Below, one piece after another: positions 40,601 through 50,960 of a stretch of 64,000 nucleotides of DNA. Position numbers and translations under genes: made by a program. Origin of the DNA: Rhea pennata (Eukaryota > Chordata > Aves > Rheiformes > Rheidae); NCBI RefSeq assembly GCF_028389875.1, contig NC_084682.1, forward strand, positions 6,706,001-6,770,000, in the 5' to 3' direction. The notes beneath the pieces were generated by a model, which saw only the letters and a program-made list of their open reading frames with translations, had not been told where the DNA came from and did no database searches. How positions within the stretch are numbered: the first letter of the stretch is position 1; every line of letters starts with the position of its first letter.

Positions 40601-43600
40601 GCCTACTACAAAAGCAGATGAGGAATGTCTGTAATAGAGAACAGCCCTGGTTCTGATTCTCTTGGGCAAAACACTTCTGCCTCGCTCTATCCATATATCT
40701 AATATAGGTTTGTAATTTCCTGGAGAGATGCAGAGAAGGACTAAAATTTGCATTAGTATTAATACTTTAATCTTTATTTTTCCTACTTTTTCCTGTGCTT
40801 CATTTCTTTTTTTTTCCTCTTGTCTGTACAGTTAACTATTAAACCTCTTGACAAAAAAGCAGAAGTCTTCAAATTCTTTTCCTCACAACTCAAAGTAAAC
40901 AAATTGGTAAGTGTGCTGCTTTCCTCCTTTAAAACAGAGCCTTTTAATACTGAGTGATATGTGAGTAAGGACTCTTGTTTGCCTGTGAAGCCTGTGTAGA
41001 GGCTGGGAACCCTGAGTTTCAACGTGTTTCCCTGTTCTGTCTGGGAAATCAGGGAGCACTTGTTTGTCCTACCCTGTTTGGGTAGATGATGAGTGGAAAG
41101 TGAGAGGTGAAAGAAGGCTGAAGTTGCAAAGAGATCTGAATTTTCTTTGCGGTCTGAAAGGTTGGGAGGTGGCATCATATGGAAAGGTGCGAAGTCACTG
41201 CGGCATCTGCCTGTCTGACTGTGGGTTCCTAACTAGGTACCACTTCCTGTTTTCCAAGAGAAGCAACAGGAAGGGATGTAATCGACTGAAGTGTATCATC
41301 ACTAACTGCTTCCTAACCCCACCGCTGGGGTTGGGTCATTTTTCAGTGTGCTTGTAGAGGGACCATTGGAGGTGACTGTTCTCATAACTACCTCCTGTGT
41401 ATTTCTAGCCTAAATCAATTGCCTTTCCTTTTCCAGGAAATTAGAACCAGAGAAGGGTGAAGGACAAAGAATCCCTCTTCCTATTAGGAACTTTTCTAAA
41501 CCATTACATACCTGGCTATGAGCCTGCCCTGAGTGTTGCTCTTTTCAGAAGGCAAAGAACTGCCAGCACTTGTGCTGAAGTCAGTGTCAGCTTTTGTCCT
41601 GTGAGACCTCCATGGGGCTCATAGCCCTCTGACTGGAGTACAAGTGTATCTCAGTCGTGTTTGGTTTGTTTTTCCCATGCAGATTTTGCAGCTGTGCATT
41701 GGAAACCATGACCTGTTTATGAGGAGAAGAAAAGTGGACTCAATAGAGATCCAGCAAATGAAAGCACAGGCCAGAGAAGAAAAAGCTAGAAAAAAGGTAG
41801 ACCTCTGCTCCTCTGCTGCTGAAAATACTGTTTATTATTCCAGCTGGTGCTCTTGCTGTCCATGCATTCATCAATACGTGTATGGGAGGTGAGAAAGTGC
41901 AGCAGGAGCATGTGTGGGAACAACTTGTGTGTGTTTGTAGCATCCGAGAAAATAAGTGAAGTTTGTGATCGCTTCTTCAGTTCCACTTCAGTTCAGTTCC
42001 ACAAAGATCTGGGGTACATGGCAGACCAATCCAGGTCTTTTCCCCAACAGTCTGAAATAACTAGTGTTACTAGTTAGTGGAGTTCAGTGCTGTTGAGAGC
42101 AGGTTGCTTCAGCATTGTCTCTGGTGGACTTCAGTCTACCAGTCAGAGAGCAGTCAGTTCCTCATTACTTGTTTGCTGTGAGTCCACTTGGCTGCCTCAG
42201 GATTCTGCTGCAAACTCACAAACTTTGTATTGCTCATTCTCTTTCCAGATGGAGAATCAAAGGTTGGCCAGGGAAAAGCAGCTCCGAGAAGAAGCTGAGC
42301 GAGCCAAAGAGGAGCTGGAAAGGCGTCTTTTCCAGCTGGAAGATGAAGCCAGGCAAGCCAATGAGGCCCTGGTGAGTAGCATACTAGTCTGAATGTTCCT
42401 GTGTTTGAAGGGCTGTCTTGGTTTAGAAGGTTTTTTTTCTTATGGCTCCCATAAGACAGCAGAAGCTGTGGTTTAGGTGAGGCAGGAGAGTTTTTACCAA
42501 GTGGGAGGGGGACATGTTGGAATACCTGGGAGAAGTCTGGTCTGCCTAGCCTCCATTTGCTGTGAACTGTTCTGTTTTCCCTGTATTTGGTTCACAGTGC
42601 TTTCCTCAGGCAAAGAGGAAGGAATGCATGCAGCATTAGGAGCTGAAGTTGGGAGAAAGGGCATGGTGCATATGGCCCTGACAGCTGAAGGGGGCAACTT
42701 TTGTCAGCATTTGGTTAATGTCTTTATTCAACACTGAACCAAATGTCTCTCCTTGCTTTATAGAGGTAAGAGGCAGGAAGGAAGATAGGCAATTCAGGAG
42801 CAGAGGGGAAAGGACAGATCCTATAATTATGTTTACTTTGATTTTTATTTTAAAGATTAACATTTTTATCCCTTGATCTCCTGGGGAAAGATGTCATCAT
42901 CTTGACTGCAGGAGTGATTTTATAAATGCTAGACAGAACATCTAAGAAGAACTGTTTGCTCTTAGCTCCGATCCCAGGAAGCAGCAGAGTTGCTGGCTGA
43001 GAAAGCTCAGATTGCAGAAGAAGAGGCCAAATTGCTTGCCCAGAATGCTGCAGAGGCTGAGCAAGAGCGACAGAGGCTGGAGATCACAGCTCTGAAAACC
43101 AAGGAAGAGAAACGCCTGATGGAACAAAAGATGAGGGAGGCAGAGCTGATAGCAGTGAAGCTGGTGAAGGAATCTGACCGGAGGTTGGATTTGCTTGGGT
43201 GGGATTATCTGGGCCCTACTGAGATGCCTGAGTGGAGAAGGTGCTGCTCTTTGCAGAGCTCAGCCCAGGAGGGAAGGATTTTTCCCAAGCAATGCTTTGG
43301 AGTGGCTACATTTTCTTGTGTATTGTTTGTTGCACCTTGTACTGGTGGTTGTGATTCAGATCAATAAGAGTTTACAGAAGATCTGACAGTTTCAGAGATT
43401 TTTGTCATTAATGATCCACAAATACTGTGCTGAAGCATTTTCTATTTAGCATTATCAAAAGAGCACTGACTACCTAGCTAGCTAAGTTTAACAGTCTCTG
43501 TACACTGGGAATTGAGACTTTCATTAGTGCCAAGGTGTGTTTTCTTACAGACTTTTAAAATCATTGAGAAGCATAAACCACGTATGCTCCTATGGAATAT

Positions 43601-45936
43601 AAGATATGTATAGACATATCTGTATGTGGGAGTTTGCATGTTCTGTAACTGTTGCCTAAAGATGCTGAGCAGACCAGTGTCAACACAGGATGTTTAACCT
43701 TGCTATTGAGAGCCTTTTGTTTGTTTTAGGATACTGCCAAAAAACTTGCCAAAGTAAAGAGCAGATATATTGTGCCTCTCCCCTTCTCAGGGAGGATCTC
43801 TGATAGCCTGGGGAATCTATATCAGCGGGATATATCCAAGCCCATGGAAATTAGGTGTAGGAAAAAAACATTAATTCAGCCAGTTCATGCAGGATTGTCC
43901 TTGAGAATGTGTTGTGCTGTGTCCAGTTTTTTTCCCCCATGTGATCATCCTACCACAAATGTTATTGGGGAGGAGAATCAGAGTAATGGACTTTGTTTTC
44001 CAGAAACTAGTGGGGTACATAGCTCAAATCCATGTGTTGCTTTATGCTCAAAATCCACCATCCATATCAGGATATTTGTCTTACAGAGCCAAGGAAGCAG
44101 AGCATCTGAAGCAAGACCTGCATGAAGCCAGAGAGGCTGAACGGAAAGCAAAGCAGAAACTCTTAGACATAACCAGGCTTAATTATCCTGTAAGTTTCTG
44201 TTCTGGTGGGCATCACTTCATCTCAAGGAATAACTGTCTGTTGTGTTTTTTTTTTTTTTTGTTTTTTTTTTTTTTTTTTTTGATCTGTAGCCCCAGTCAG
44301 ACTAGGTAGTGGCATTCCTCAATCTGTGAAACAAATACACCTATTGAGACCAAATGGTGCTTGAGCATGGTGTAACCAGTTTGGAAATTGTATATGTTCA
44401 TGTCAGTGCATCAGAACCATAAAGAGAATGGTTTAAATAAACAACAAAACAACAAAGCAAAAACAAACAAAAAACCCCAAACCCACACAGACTGGGACTA
44501 GTATCAGGATTTAGGGGGCAGGGATTGTTTTCCCAGCATTTGTGGCTTGTACTGACTCCATGTGACTGTTCCAGTGGGGCAATGTTTTGTGGGGGGGGGG
44601 GGTTGTATTGAACCAGCTGTGTTAGCCTGGCATGTGAAGAGCCCATGAGTCTGCTCAGGCAAAAGAGAAAGCTGTCTCCAGCAAGAAGGGGATGTCAAGG
44701 CTGCTGCTTCAACTACCTCTTCTACTCTACTTCTGCTAGGAATAGATGTCCATTCTCTGCAATAGATAAGGAACGTTGCAGCCAGGATATTTCTCTACTT
44801 TTGGATCTATGAGTCGTGGACTTCAGCTGTTCATCTGGGGGCACTCAGAGGGGGAGGGCTGCAGTAGCCTCTGTGCAGCTCAGAATCCATGGGGACCTTA
44901 TGAAATGGCTCAGCATTGCCGTTCTTGCAGAAGCTGGGGAAGTAACCAAAAAACCAAGCAATCAAATCATTGTCAGTGCTTGTGTTGCTTCTTTCAGCAC
45001 ATGGTCAAGTACCCACAATACTCACCAACTGACAGCCGAGATACCAACTTTGAAAAAGGGTCCATAAAGCTGGATTTGAAAGACATCGACCTCAAGAGAC
45101 TGTCCTTTGAGATAGAAAGAGAGAGGTATCAGTATGCTCATGGTATAAATAAATGGGAATATGTTAATATTGGGAAGTACAGAAAATCTCTGGGATTTGC
45201 AGTTTACCCTTCTAACAATTCAGGATGGCCTCCTACTTGTACATGTGGCTGGAGGCCTTCTACTGAGCTGATGCAGTTTGTGTAAGACTAGCTCTTTGCA
45301 CCCTCTATAATGCTCTCTAAGACAAAAAGTGTCTGGACTTGTTGTGGCTTGATGCCACAAGAATGCATTTTCTCTGTGCAAAGTGCTATGCTTGAGTAAT
45401 AGCATATGAGAGCATAGAAGCTTCCCTCTGGTGTTGAGGGACAGTATTGCTTTGCTGGTCTAGAAGGCAATTCTTGGTAAAGACTTGGAAAGTGTGTGAA
45501 TACTGAGGGATGGGGCAGCAAATCCTTTTTTCTAGCGGGCCAGGGGAAGTCAGGTCAACAGGTGTCAGATTTGATTTTTTTTTTTTTTCCCCTCCTGTCA
45601 AAACGGCAAAATGAAGCAAAGAATTATCTCTCTCCTCCTTCCCTGCATACCTGTTCTTGAGCTCTGTCATGTTAACAAGCTTTTTTTTTTTTTTTTTGTC
45701 TCCAATGTGTGGACTGCAGGTTAGACTACATAGAAAAAAGCAAAAAATTTGAAGATCGCTTGAAAGAACTGAAGTCTGAAATTCATGCTTTGAAATTAGA
45801 AGAAAAACAGTCTGGGCTTTACTGTCATTGGAATGAAGTACTGGGATCCTTGGATCGCTCCTTAGGAAATGTGTGTACCCTAAACACAGGTTTTAGATAT
45901 AGAAGCAAAATCAGAAAATGCAAGTTGATTGTATAA
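28613..45936 (+). CDS. NF2L: NF2/merlin-like FERM protein (15 coding exons, 588 aa model)
   Basis: Exons: 28613-28702, 30671-30796, 31173-31295, 36116-36199, 36808-36876, 37092-37174, 38403-38478, 38924-39061, 40832-40906, 41683-41796, 42249-42371, 42966-43183, 44087-44189, 44998-45125, 45720-45936. Phases agree across all joins. The start [20 protein letters not shown] aligns with human merlin from Met9. FERM lobes fill about residues 12-305 ([35 protein letters not shown]), followed by a Glu/Arg-rich coiled coil to about 470. The [10 protein letters not shown] motif puts a Ser at 510, equal to merlin Ser518 with an exact 8-residue offset. Words such as [14 protein letters not shown] separate it from ezrin, radixin and moesin. 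Merlin links membrane proteins to the cortex and restrains growth through the Hippo pathway. The tail after residue 545 lacks merlin's FFEEL end. The symbol is descriptive: this is a paralogue, not NF2 itself. Confidence 0.88.
29004..29026 (+). repeat. C-run followed by A-run
   Basis: Eleven C followed by twelve A in the first intron of the merlin-like coding region. It is simple sequence, prone to length error, with no mobile element body recognised next to it. Confidence 0.7.
29999..30017 (+). repeat. (GT)n microsatellite
   Basis: About nine and a half uninterrupted GT units in an intron of the merlin-like gene. It is a likely polymorphic marker and nothing more is seen. Confidence 0.8.
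31827..31861 (+). repeat. Poly-A tract (A13 C A21)
   Basis: Two A runs separated by one C, followed by CCCCAAAACCCCCC words, in the intron between coding exons 3 and 4 of the merlin-like gene. It could be the tail of an old retroposed copy, but no body was recognised upstream. Confidence 0.6.
34905..35016 (+). repeat. CR1 LINE 3' end, sense
   Basis: The phrases TCCTTGGAGATATTCAAAAC, AGCTGGACAGGGCCCTGAGC, GGTTGGACCTGCTTTGACTG and GATGATCTCCAGTGGTTCCT follow the CR1 3' consensus in order. The usual terminal ATTCTGTG octamer repeat is degraded. It sits in the long intron between coding exons 3 and 4 of the merlin-like gene. Confidence 0.85.
38540..38705 (+). repeat. MIR/CORE-SINE-like relic in a merlin-like intron
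   Basis: The order GCTGGGACTCCTGGGTTCTG, TCTCTGCCACTAGCAGGCTG, TGTGTAACGATCACC, a run to GCCTGCTAAATG and then GTCAAAGCTCTTGGG matches MIR-family layout. The copy lies shortly after coding exon 7. Confidence 0.65.
44249..44281. repeat. Poly-T tract with one interrupting G
   Basis: A T run of over 30 bases with a single G, about 60 bases downstream of the donor of coding exon 13 (44189). Simple sequence; the exact length is unreliable. Confidence 0.65.
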
Positions 45937-45942
45937 AATAAA
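45937..45942 (+). terminator. NF2L: AATAAA directly abutting the merlin-like stop codon
   Basis: The TAA stop at 45934-45936 is followed without a gap by AATAAA. If used, the 3' UTR would be only some 20-40 bases. T/G-rich sequence follows around 45970-46000. It supports the exon at 45720 as a terminal exon, although splicing onward remains possible. Confidence 0.5.
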
Positions 45943-46569
45943 GTGTCAGATTCTATTTGCAGCATGAACCATAAATGTTCTGAATATGTATGCTGAACGT
46001 AATTGCTATATTTCAGTTTAATGCAGATTCTTCAGTACTTTTGATAGTAGAATATTACAAGAGGCAATGAAAGCTTGCATGAAAATCTGGGAAGCTTTTC
46101 CAGGGTGGGATATGAGTATCACAAGCAAAATAATCATATTTTGCAGATCATGAAGTCATAGTAAGGGTTCAAGGTCTCAGAACAAACTAAGTATTTGTAA
46201 CTTAATATACTTAAATGTAGCTTCTCCTAGTTTACTTTGCGTTATTATGCATGTGTTTTGGGGTTGCTATTTATCTGTTGCAACAATCTTGTTCTCTTCA
46301 GGAGTGAAGAACTAAAACAGATTTTGTTTGTAAGCTTCTTGTTGTTCTTTATAAACATTCCAGCCTGTGCAAGAATAGGATTGACTTTGGTTTTCAAGAC
46401 TGCTCCACATCTAGCTAAAATGGCTATGAATTGTTTTAGAAACAGAAGGGAAGCTTGGAAAAAAGATGAAGAAAAACTTCATTCTTTGGCTATGCATCTA
46501 ATATTCTTTTTGACTTAATGTTGATGTAGTGAGAGTATTTAAGTTTCCATGTGTTCTGTTCTCTTAAAG

Positions 46570-46779
46570 ACCCCGTCATGGATGAAAACCTTTGAAAGTA
46601 GAGATTCATTGGATGTAAATCTTCAAAGACCTTTCCCTGCTTACTCGTTAAATACTACAAGCAGCTGGCCTTGTACCAACAAAATTCAACACACAGTGCC
46701 AGTGGAAAAGTCATCTTTTCAATCAAATTCCTTGATTGCTAACAGTGTGGGCACAGGAACCAGAAAACAGATTGTAAAG
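46570..46779 (+). other. NF2L: Candidate alternative tail exon of the merlin-like gene
   Basis: A 210-nt stretch is bounded by an acceptor (CTGTTCTCTTAAAG) and a donor (AAG then GTAATG). It is fully open and phase 0 at both ends, reading TPSWMKTFESRDSLDVNLQ at its start and ending GTGTRKQIVK. It could be joined in frame from a weak donor inside the previous exon (AAT/GTGTGT at 45870, or GAA/GTACTG at 45837). It does not resemble the known merlin C-terminus. If unspliced it stops at 46818. Any further exon was not found. Confidence 0.4.
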
Positions 46780-49700
46780 GTAATGAGATTCATAAGTAAA
46801 TTTCCAAATGTTGACTAAAAGTTCGGAGTTCAAAGAAGTGAAGAATGGCTGGCCTTAGGGAAGTGTTTTGTCCAGCTCTATCACAGCCTCTCAAATGCCA
46901 AACAAGCATAGCTGTTAGACAAGTTTGGAGACGATGCACTGGATCACCATCCAGGGCTGTTTAGAACTTAAGGCCACCTGTTTTTTTGTTTCTTTTTTTT
47001 CACTTATGATCTAAGTTGCAATGCAAAGCTGTAAGCCTCACAATATTAAACAGGTGCCCATGTGTAGTAGAAAGATTTGTGTTAAATTATTTGTATCAAC
47101 TAGGCTTGGAAAGGAGAATGTACTGTCGATATCAAGAGCTTAAAACAAACTGTGCCTAACTTCTCATTTTAAGGTAACAAGTGCATAGATTTCCTAGATT
47201 TTGTACAGTTCAATTCTAAAGTAATGTGTGATTCCTGTCAGTGAATCCTACAGAGCTAGTAAACTGGGGCTTTTTTTTTTTTTAAAAAATCTACTTTTAA
47301 ACTTCACTAGTTACAGTGGAGAATCAAGTATGTATTTGAGAAGGATTGCAAGGATATGCAGCTCTTGAACAGTTAGAAGGAAATTAACTTTTTCTAGGCA
47401 GTGGTGATTGTGCAAGGTATTAAGTATAAAGGAAGCTTGATGTACTTTTTGCTATTCTATACGAACAGAATGGAGCTATCCTCCTTATCTGTATCACAAG
47501 GGTTTTCAGGAGCAGTTAGAGGCTCTAGGATGTAACTTTCAAGACTGGAACCTTCAGGGCTCAGAACTATAAGGGACTGAGCTCAGTGCAGCAGCAGGTG
47601 AAAAAACAGCTCTTCCTAGTGCAGGTAACAGAAGCAACTGTTTTAAGACCAACGTTATCCAGATAGCAGAGGTAAGACAATTTTTTTTTTCAAGAAGGAG
47701 AAAAAAAATCCTCAAGCTATTGCAGGGTGTCTGGCAAAAGACCCAGAATCAGAGGTAGAGGAAGAACTGGACAAAAGGGACTCCTTTTAGGTAGGAGTTA
47801 GGATGGAACTGATTTTTTCCTATTTGATTTGCACATAGGTTCAGCAGCATGACTCGGATGTGATCTACATTTGAAGCCTCTTGTTTCCTTACCAGACTGG
47901 TAGAACCTGGTGACAATCTGTTTGGCTGCTGCAAGGTGCACCTGTATGAGGACACTTGCACAACGTTGTGTGCTGGCAGGCAATGGCATAAAATGGTGTG
48001 TGGTTCTGTAGTTAGTGTGTTGCTATTCAGCTTTGAAACTGGCAGCGTGAGCTGGAAGCCCTACAACTGCCAGGGTAAAATAGCTAGTCTTTGGGTATAG
48101 CTGCAAAGAAACCACCCTGGAAGAGCATTGTGTTTACTTTTTATGCACTTTTGGAGAAATACTTTGTACTTAACTAAACCCTCCTCTCCCCCAGTATCTT
48201 TTCATGCTGACTATCAGTACAGTACAGTACTTGTGTAGAAAGGAGGCTAGGCAGCTAGTGTCTGGGGGAGATATTTGGGATGAGGAAAAGAAAATTCATA
48301 TATGAGCCTGGTGCTTATCCACACAATAGATGAATTCAGTTTTCAGCCCTTTCCGTGGGGCATGACTCACAGAGCTGTTGAACGTTTTAGTGTTTATCTG
48401 CCAAATATTTTCCTTTTCCTCCCAAAACGTTTTTCTAATCACCTAATTGATTTGCATTTCCCTGCGAGAAATCTCAGCTTGTAATTCCAGGCATAGAGGT
48501 GGACATCTTCAAATACGTCTCATATTCCTGGGGGAATCCTTTGTTTGGAATGCACAGCTTCTGTTTCTTTCTACAGTTTCTGTCAGTATCAAACACTCTG
48601 TTGCTTGCTGCTCCAGTGAACTTTGCATACATTAACTTGTTTCCCAGTTCTGCGCAACACAGCTCCCAAATTAGACAAAGACAAAAGATGCTATTAGTGT
48701 CTGCTAAAGTTTGACTTGTTTCTGAGAGGTGCATGCAAGAAAATGTCTGCCTCTTTAGTGAAACCTACCTGCGTGTTCTGGTTTTGTGTTAATTGTCTTT
48801 CACCAATAAATAGTCAGTCTGAGGACTTCTGGGGAAGTAGATGATACATGGCTGTAGCTACAGTAGTAGCACAGTTGAGCGTGTGAGTTGTGATGTAAAA
48901 ATGGATGTTAATATTCTTAAGCATCTAGTCCTAAAAGCGAAGATTAACGAAGATTAAAAAAATACATTTAATAAAAAGCTTCAATTTCTACATGCTAGTA
49001 GCTGCTTTGAGCTGAATAGCGTGTCAATACTGAAACAACATTAACAAGGCAAGTTTTGAACAAATGTGCGAATCTCCTGGGTACACATCTGCAACACTCT
49101 GAGAACACATTGTGGGAGAGCATCTGTAGCCAGCTCAGTCCTTGGACTTTTAACTGTCATGATAGTTAGGTGGCAAGATGCACATTACAGCTATTTGCTA
49201 TACTGTCTTGTTTTGTTATCCCAGCCTTGAGAGTACTTGCTACCTCTGGTAGGCAGAAGGAGGGGAGTGTTAATTCTGTTCATGGCTCTTTTTCTGCTAT
49301 ATGACAGATTTGCAGAAAATTGACTATTCCATGCATGATTTCTGATCTGTCTGGGAAAGGCCTTTTGTGTGAGATGGAGACAAAGAGGGAAGAGGCTCAG
49401 TGCTGGGCTGGTTGCATTGACCAGAGCTTGACAGTGGTGAGGTAAGAAATGGTCCTAGAGGGGAAAAAAGCACACAGTAGCTCTGAAACTGGCATCCTCA
49501 GATTTTGAGGGAGGGAGGACAGATGTGCTGGGTTCTCCCTGTGTTCTCTTCCTGTTCCTTCTTTGTTGGTCTTGCCATAAATAACCAAGCTTGTGCCCTT
49601 ATTCTGCTGCATGTGCTGGGGCTTCCCCTCACTGTCACATCTGAGCTGAGTCATGAGCAGTGTAGAGAAGAGAATTGCTCCACATTCATATTCAATTGAT

Positions 49701-50689
49701 TCATTTCCTTGGCCTCAATTGGGAAAATCTTGTATGTCACAATGAAAACCAGAAGAGGCCCTCTTCTGTAGGGACATGCTGCTGTGAGCTTCACCATGAA
49801 GCCTGTCTGCACAAGCTGCCTTTGCCTTGCTGGTTCAGAGGGGTTCTTGCTCTGCATTGCTCTCCTGCAGCAGAGGACAATGCTCCTATTATATCCCTGA
49901 TAGGTGGTGTTTGAAAGGTAACATGAAGGTGGGAGGCATTGGGATCTGCTGGAGAAATGCTTGTGGAACCTCAGGTGCACTGGGCTGTTGCTGGGAGGGA
50001 GCCTGCAGAGAAGTGCACCCAGGAATTAGGTTGCTTAATTCTAAAATAAATATTTGTAGCAATTATTTTCTGTAAGTCATTTCTTCTGATACGCTTGTTC
50101 TTTCAGTACTTGCACAATTAACTACTTTTCTCCTTAGCACAGCTGCACTGCCTGTTTTAAGAATGTGATGCTTTACCTGAAGTAAATGTGAGAAGCATGA
50201 GCCCTGAATTCCCCCCAAAGCAAGAAAGAGAACACATTATTCCAATCAATAACTGCAAGATATGTCATCCTAAAGAGCATGGTATTTATGTGAGGGTGCT
50301 CTCAGCCTCTTTGAATGTTTGAGGCCCAAGTACACTGGCTGTGGCGAAGGCCTGTGGGCTTGCAGGCAGCAGTCAGCAGATGGTGCTGCAATGCAGCTTT
50401 GCTCTGCAAGTCTGGCTGTGCTCCACAGCAGCTCGGAAAGGCTTAGCTGGGAAACCTGGGGTTACTCTTTGAGAATCTCTACTGATTTATGTGCTCTCAC
50501 ACTAGCCTCAGCTTGCTGATATTCTCTTCCTGGAGTTTAACCTGACACAATTTTTGATGGGGATTCAACATGTGTAAACTCCATAGTCTGAGAAGTGATT
50601 ATTACACAAACAGCTTAGTCCCATGGGTATGAGCTTGCTCTCTGTGTTACAGAGGGAGCCTGTAATAGTCCTGACACATCATTGTCATC

Positions 50690-50960
50690 ACCAGACTGAA
50701 AATAGCCCTCGGAGTGGATTTCATCAATGGCTGCCAGAAGCAATAAGACCCTACAGGTCTGGTGCTATTTGATATTTTCATTAATGCCATTTGAATCAAG
50801 CACAGGCCTGTTAAATTTGCAGAGGATGATGGGACGGTAGGGTGTAGTCTAAAGAGAAGATAAGGGAGGCCTGAAAACAGTCTGCAACTACGTAAACTGC
50901 TACTACGAAGCAGAAAGGCCAAATTCCTCCTGTGTGTCCATACGGGATAAGTTCTGATGT
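50690..50960 (+). repeat. Old CR1 LINE fragment, sense
   Basis: GATATTTTCATTAATGCC, AAATTTGCAGAGGATGATGG and AGTCTGCAACTACGTAAACT follow the CR1 3' part of ORF2 and its trailer ('aacatcttcatcaatgac ... aagtttgcagatgacacc ... ctacaactacctgaaa'). It is heavily decayed. Confidence 0.6.

Noticed and set aside
42966-43367. Extension of merlin-like coding exon 12 as a 125-codon open frame past 43183
   Set aside because: Read-through past the donor loses merlin similarity at once, while splicing to 44087 restores the Arg-Ala-Lys-Glu-Ala frame. The donor GTTGGA is weak, but the join is convincing.
46237-46518. Open frame of 93 codons after the merlin-like terminal exon, with a fair acceptor near 46301
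   Set aside because: The phase does not fit the preceding exon models and the peptide shows no merlin similarity. It was not used in the gene model.
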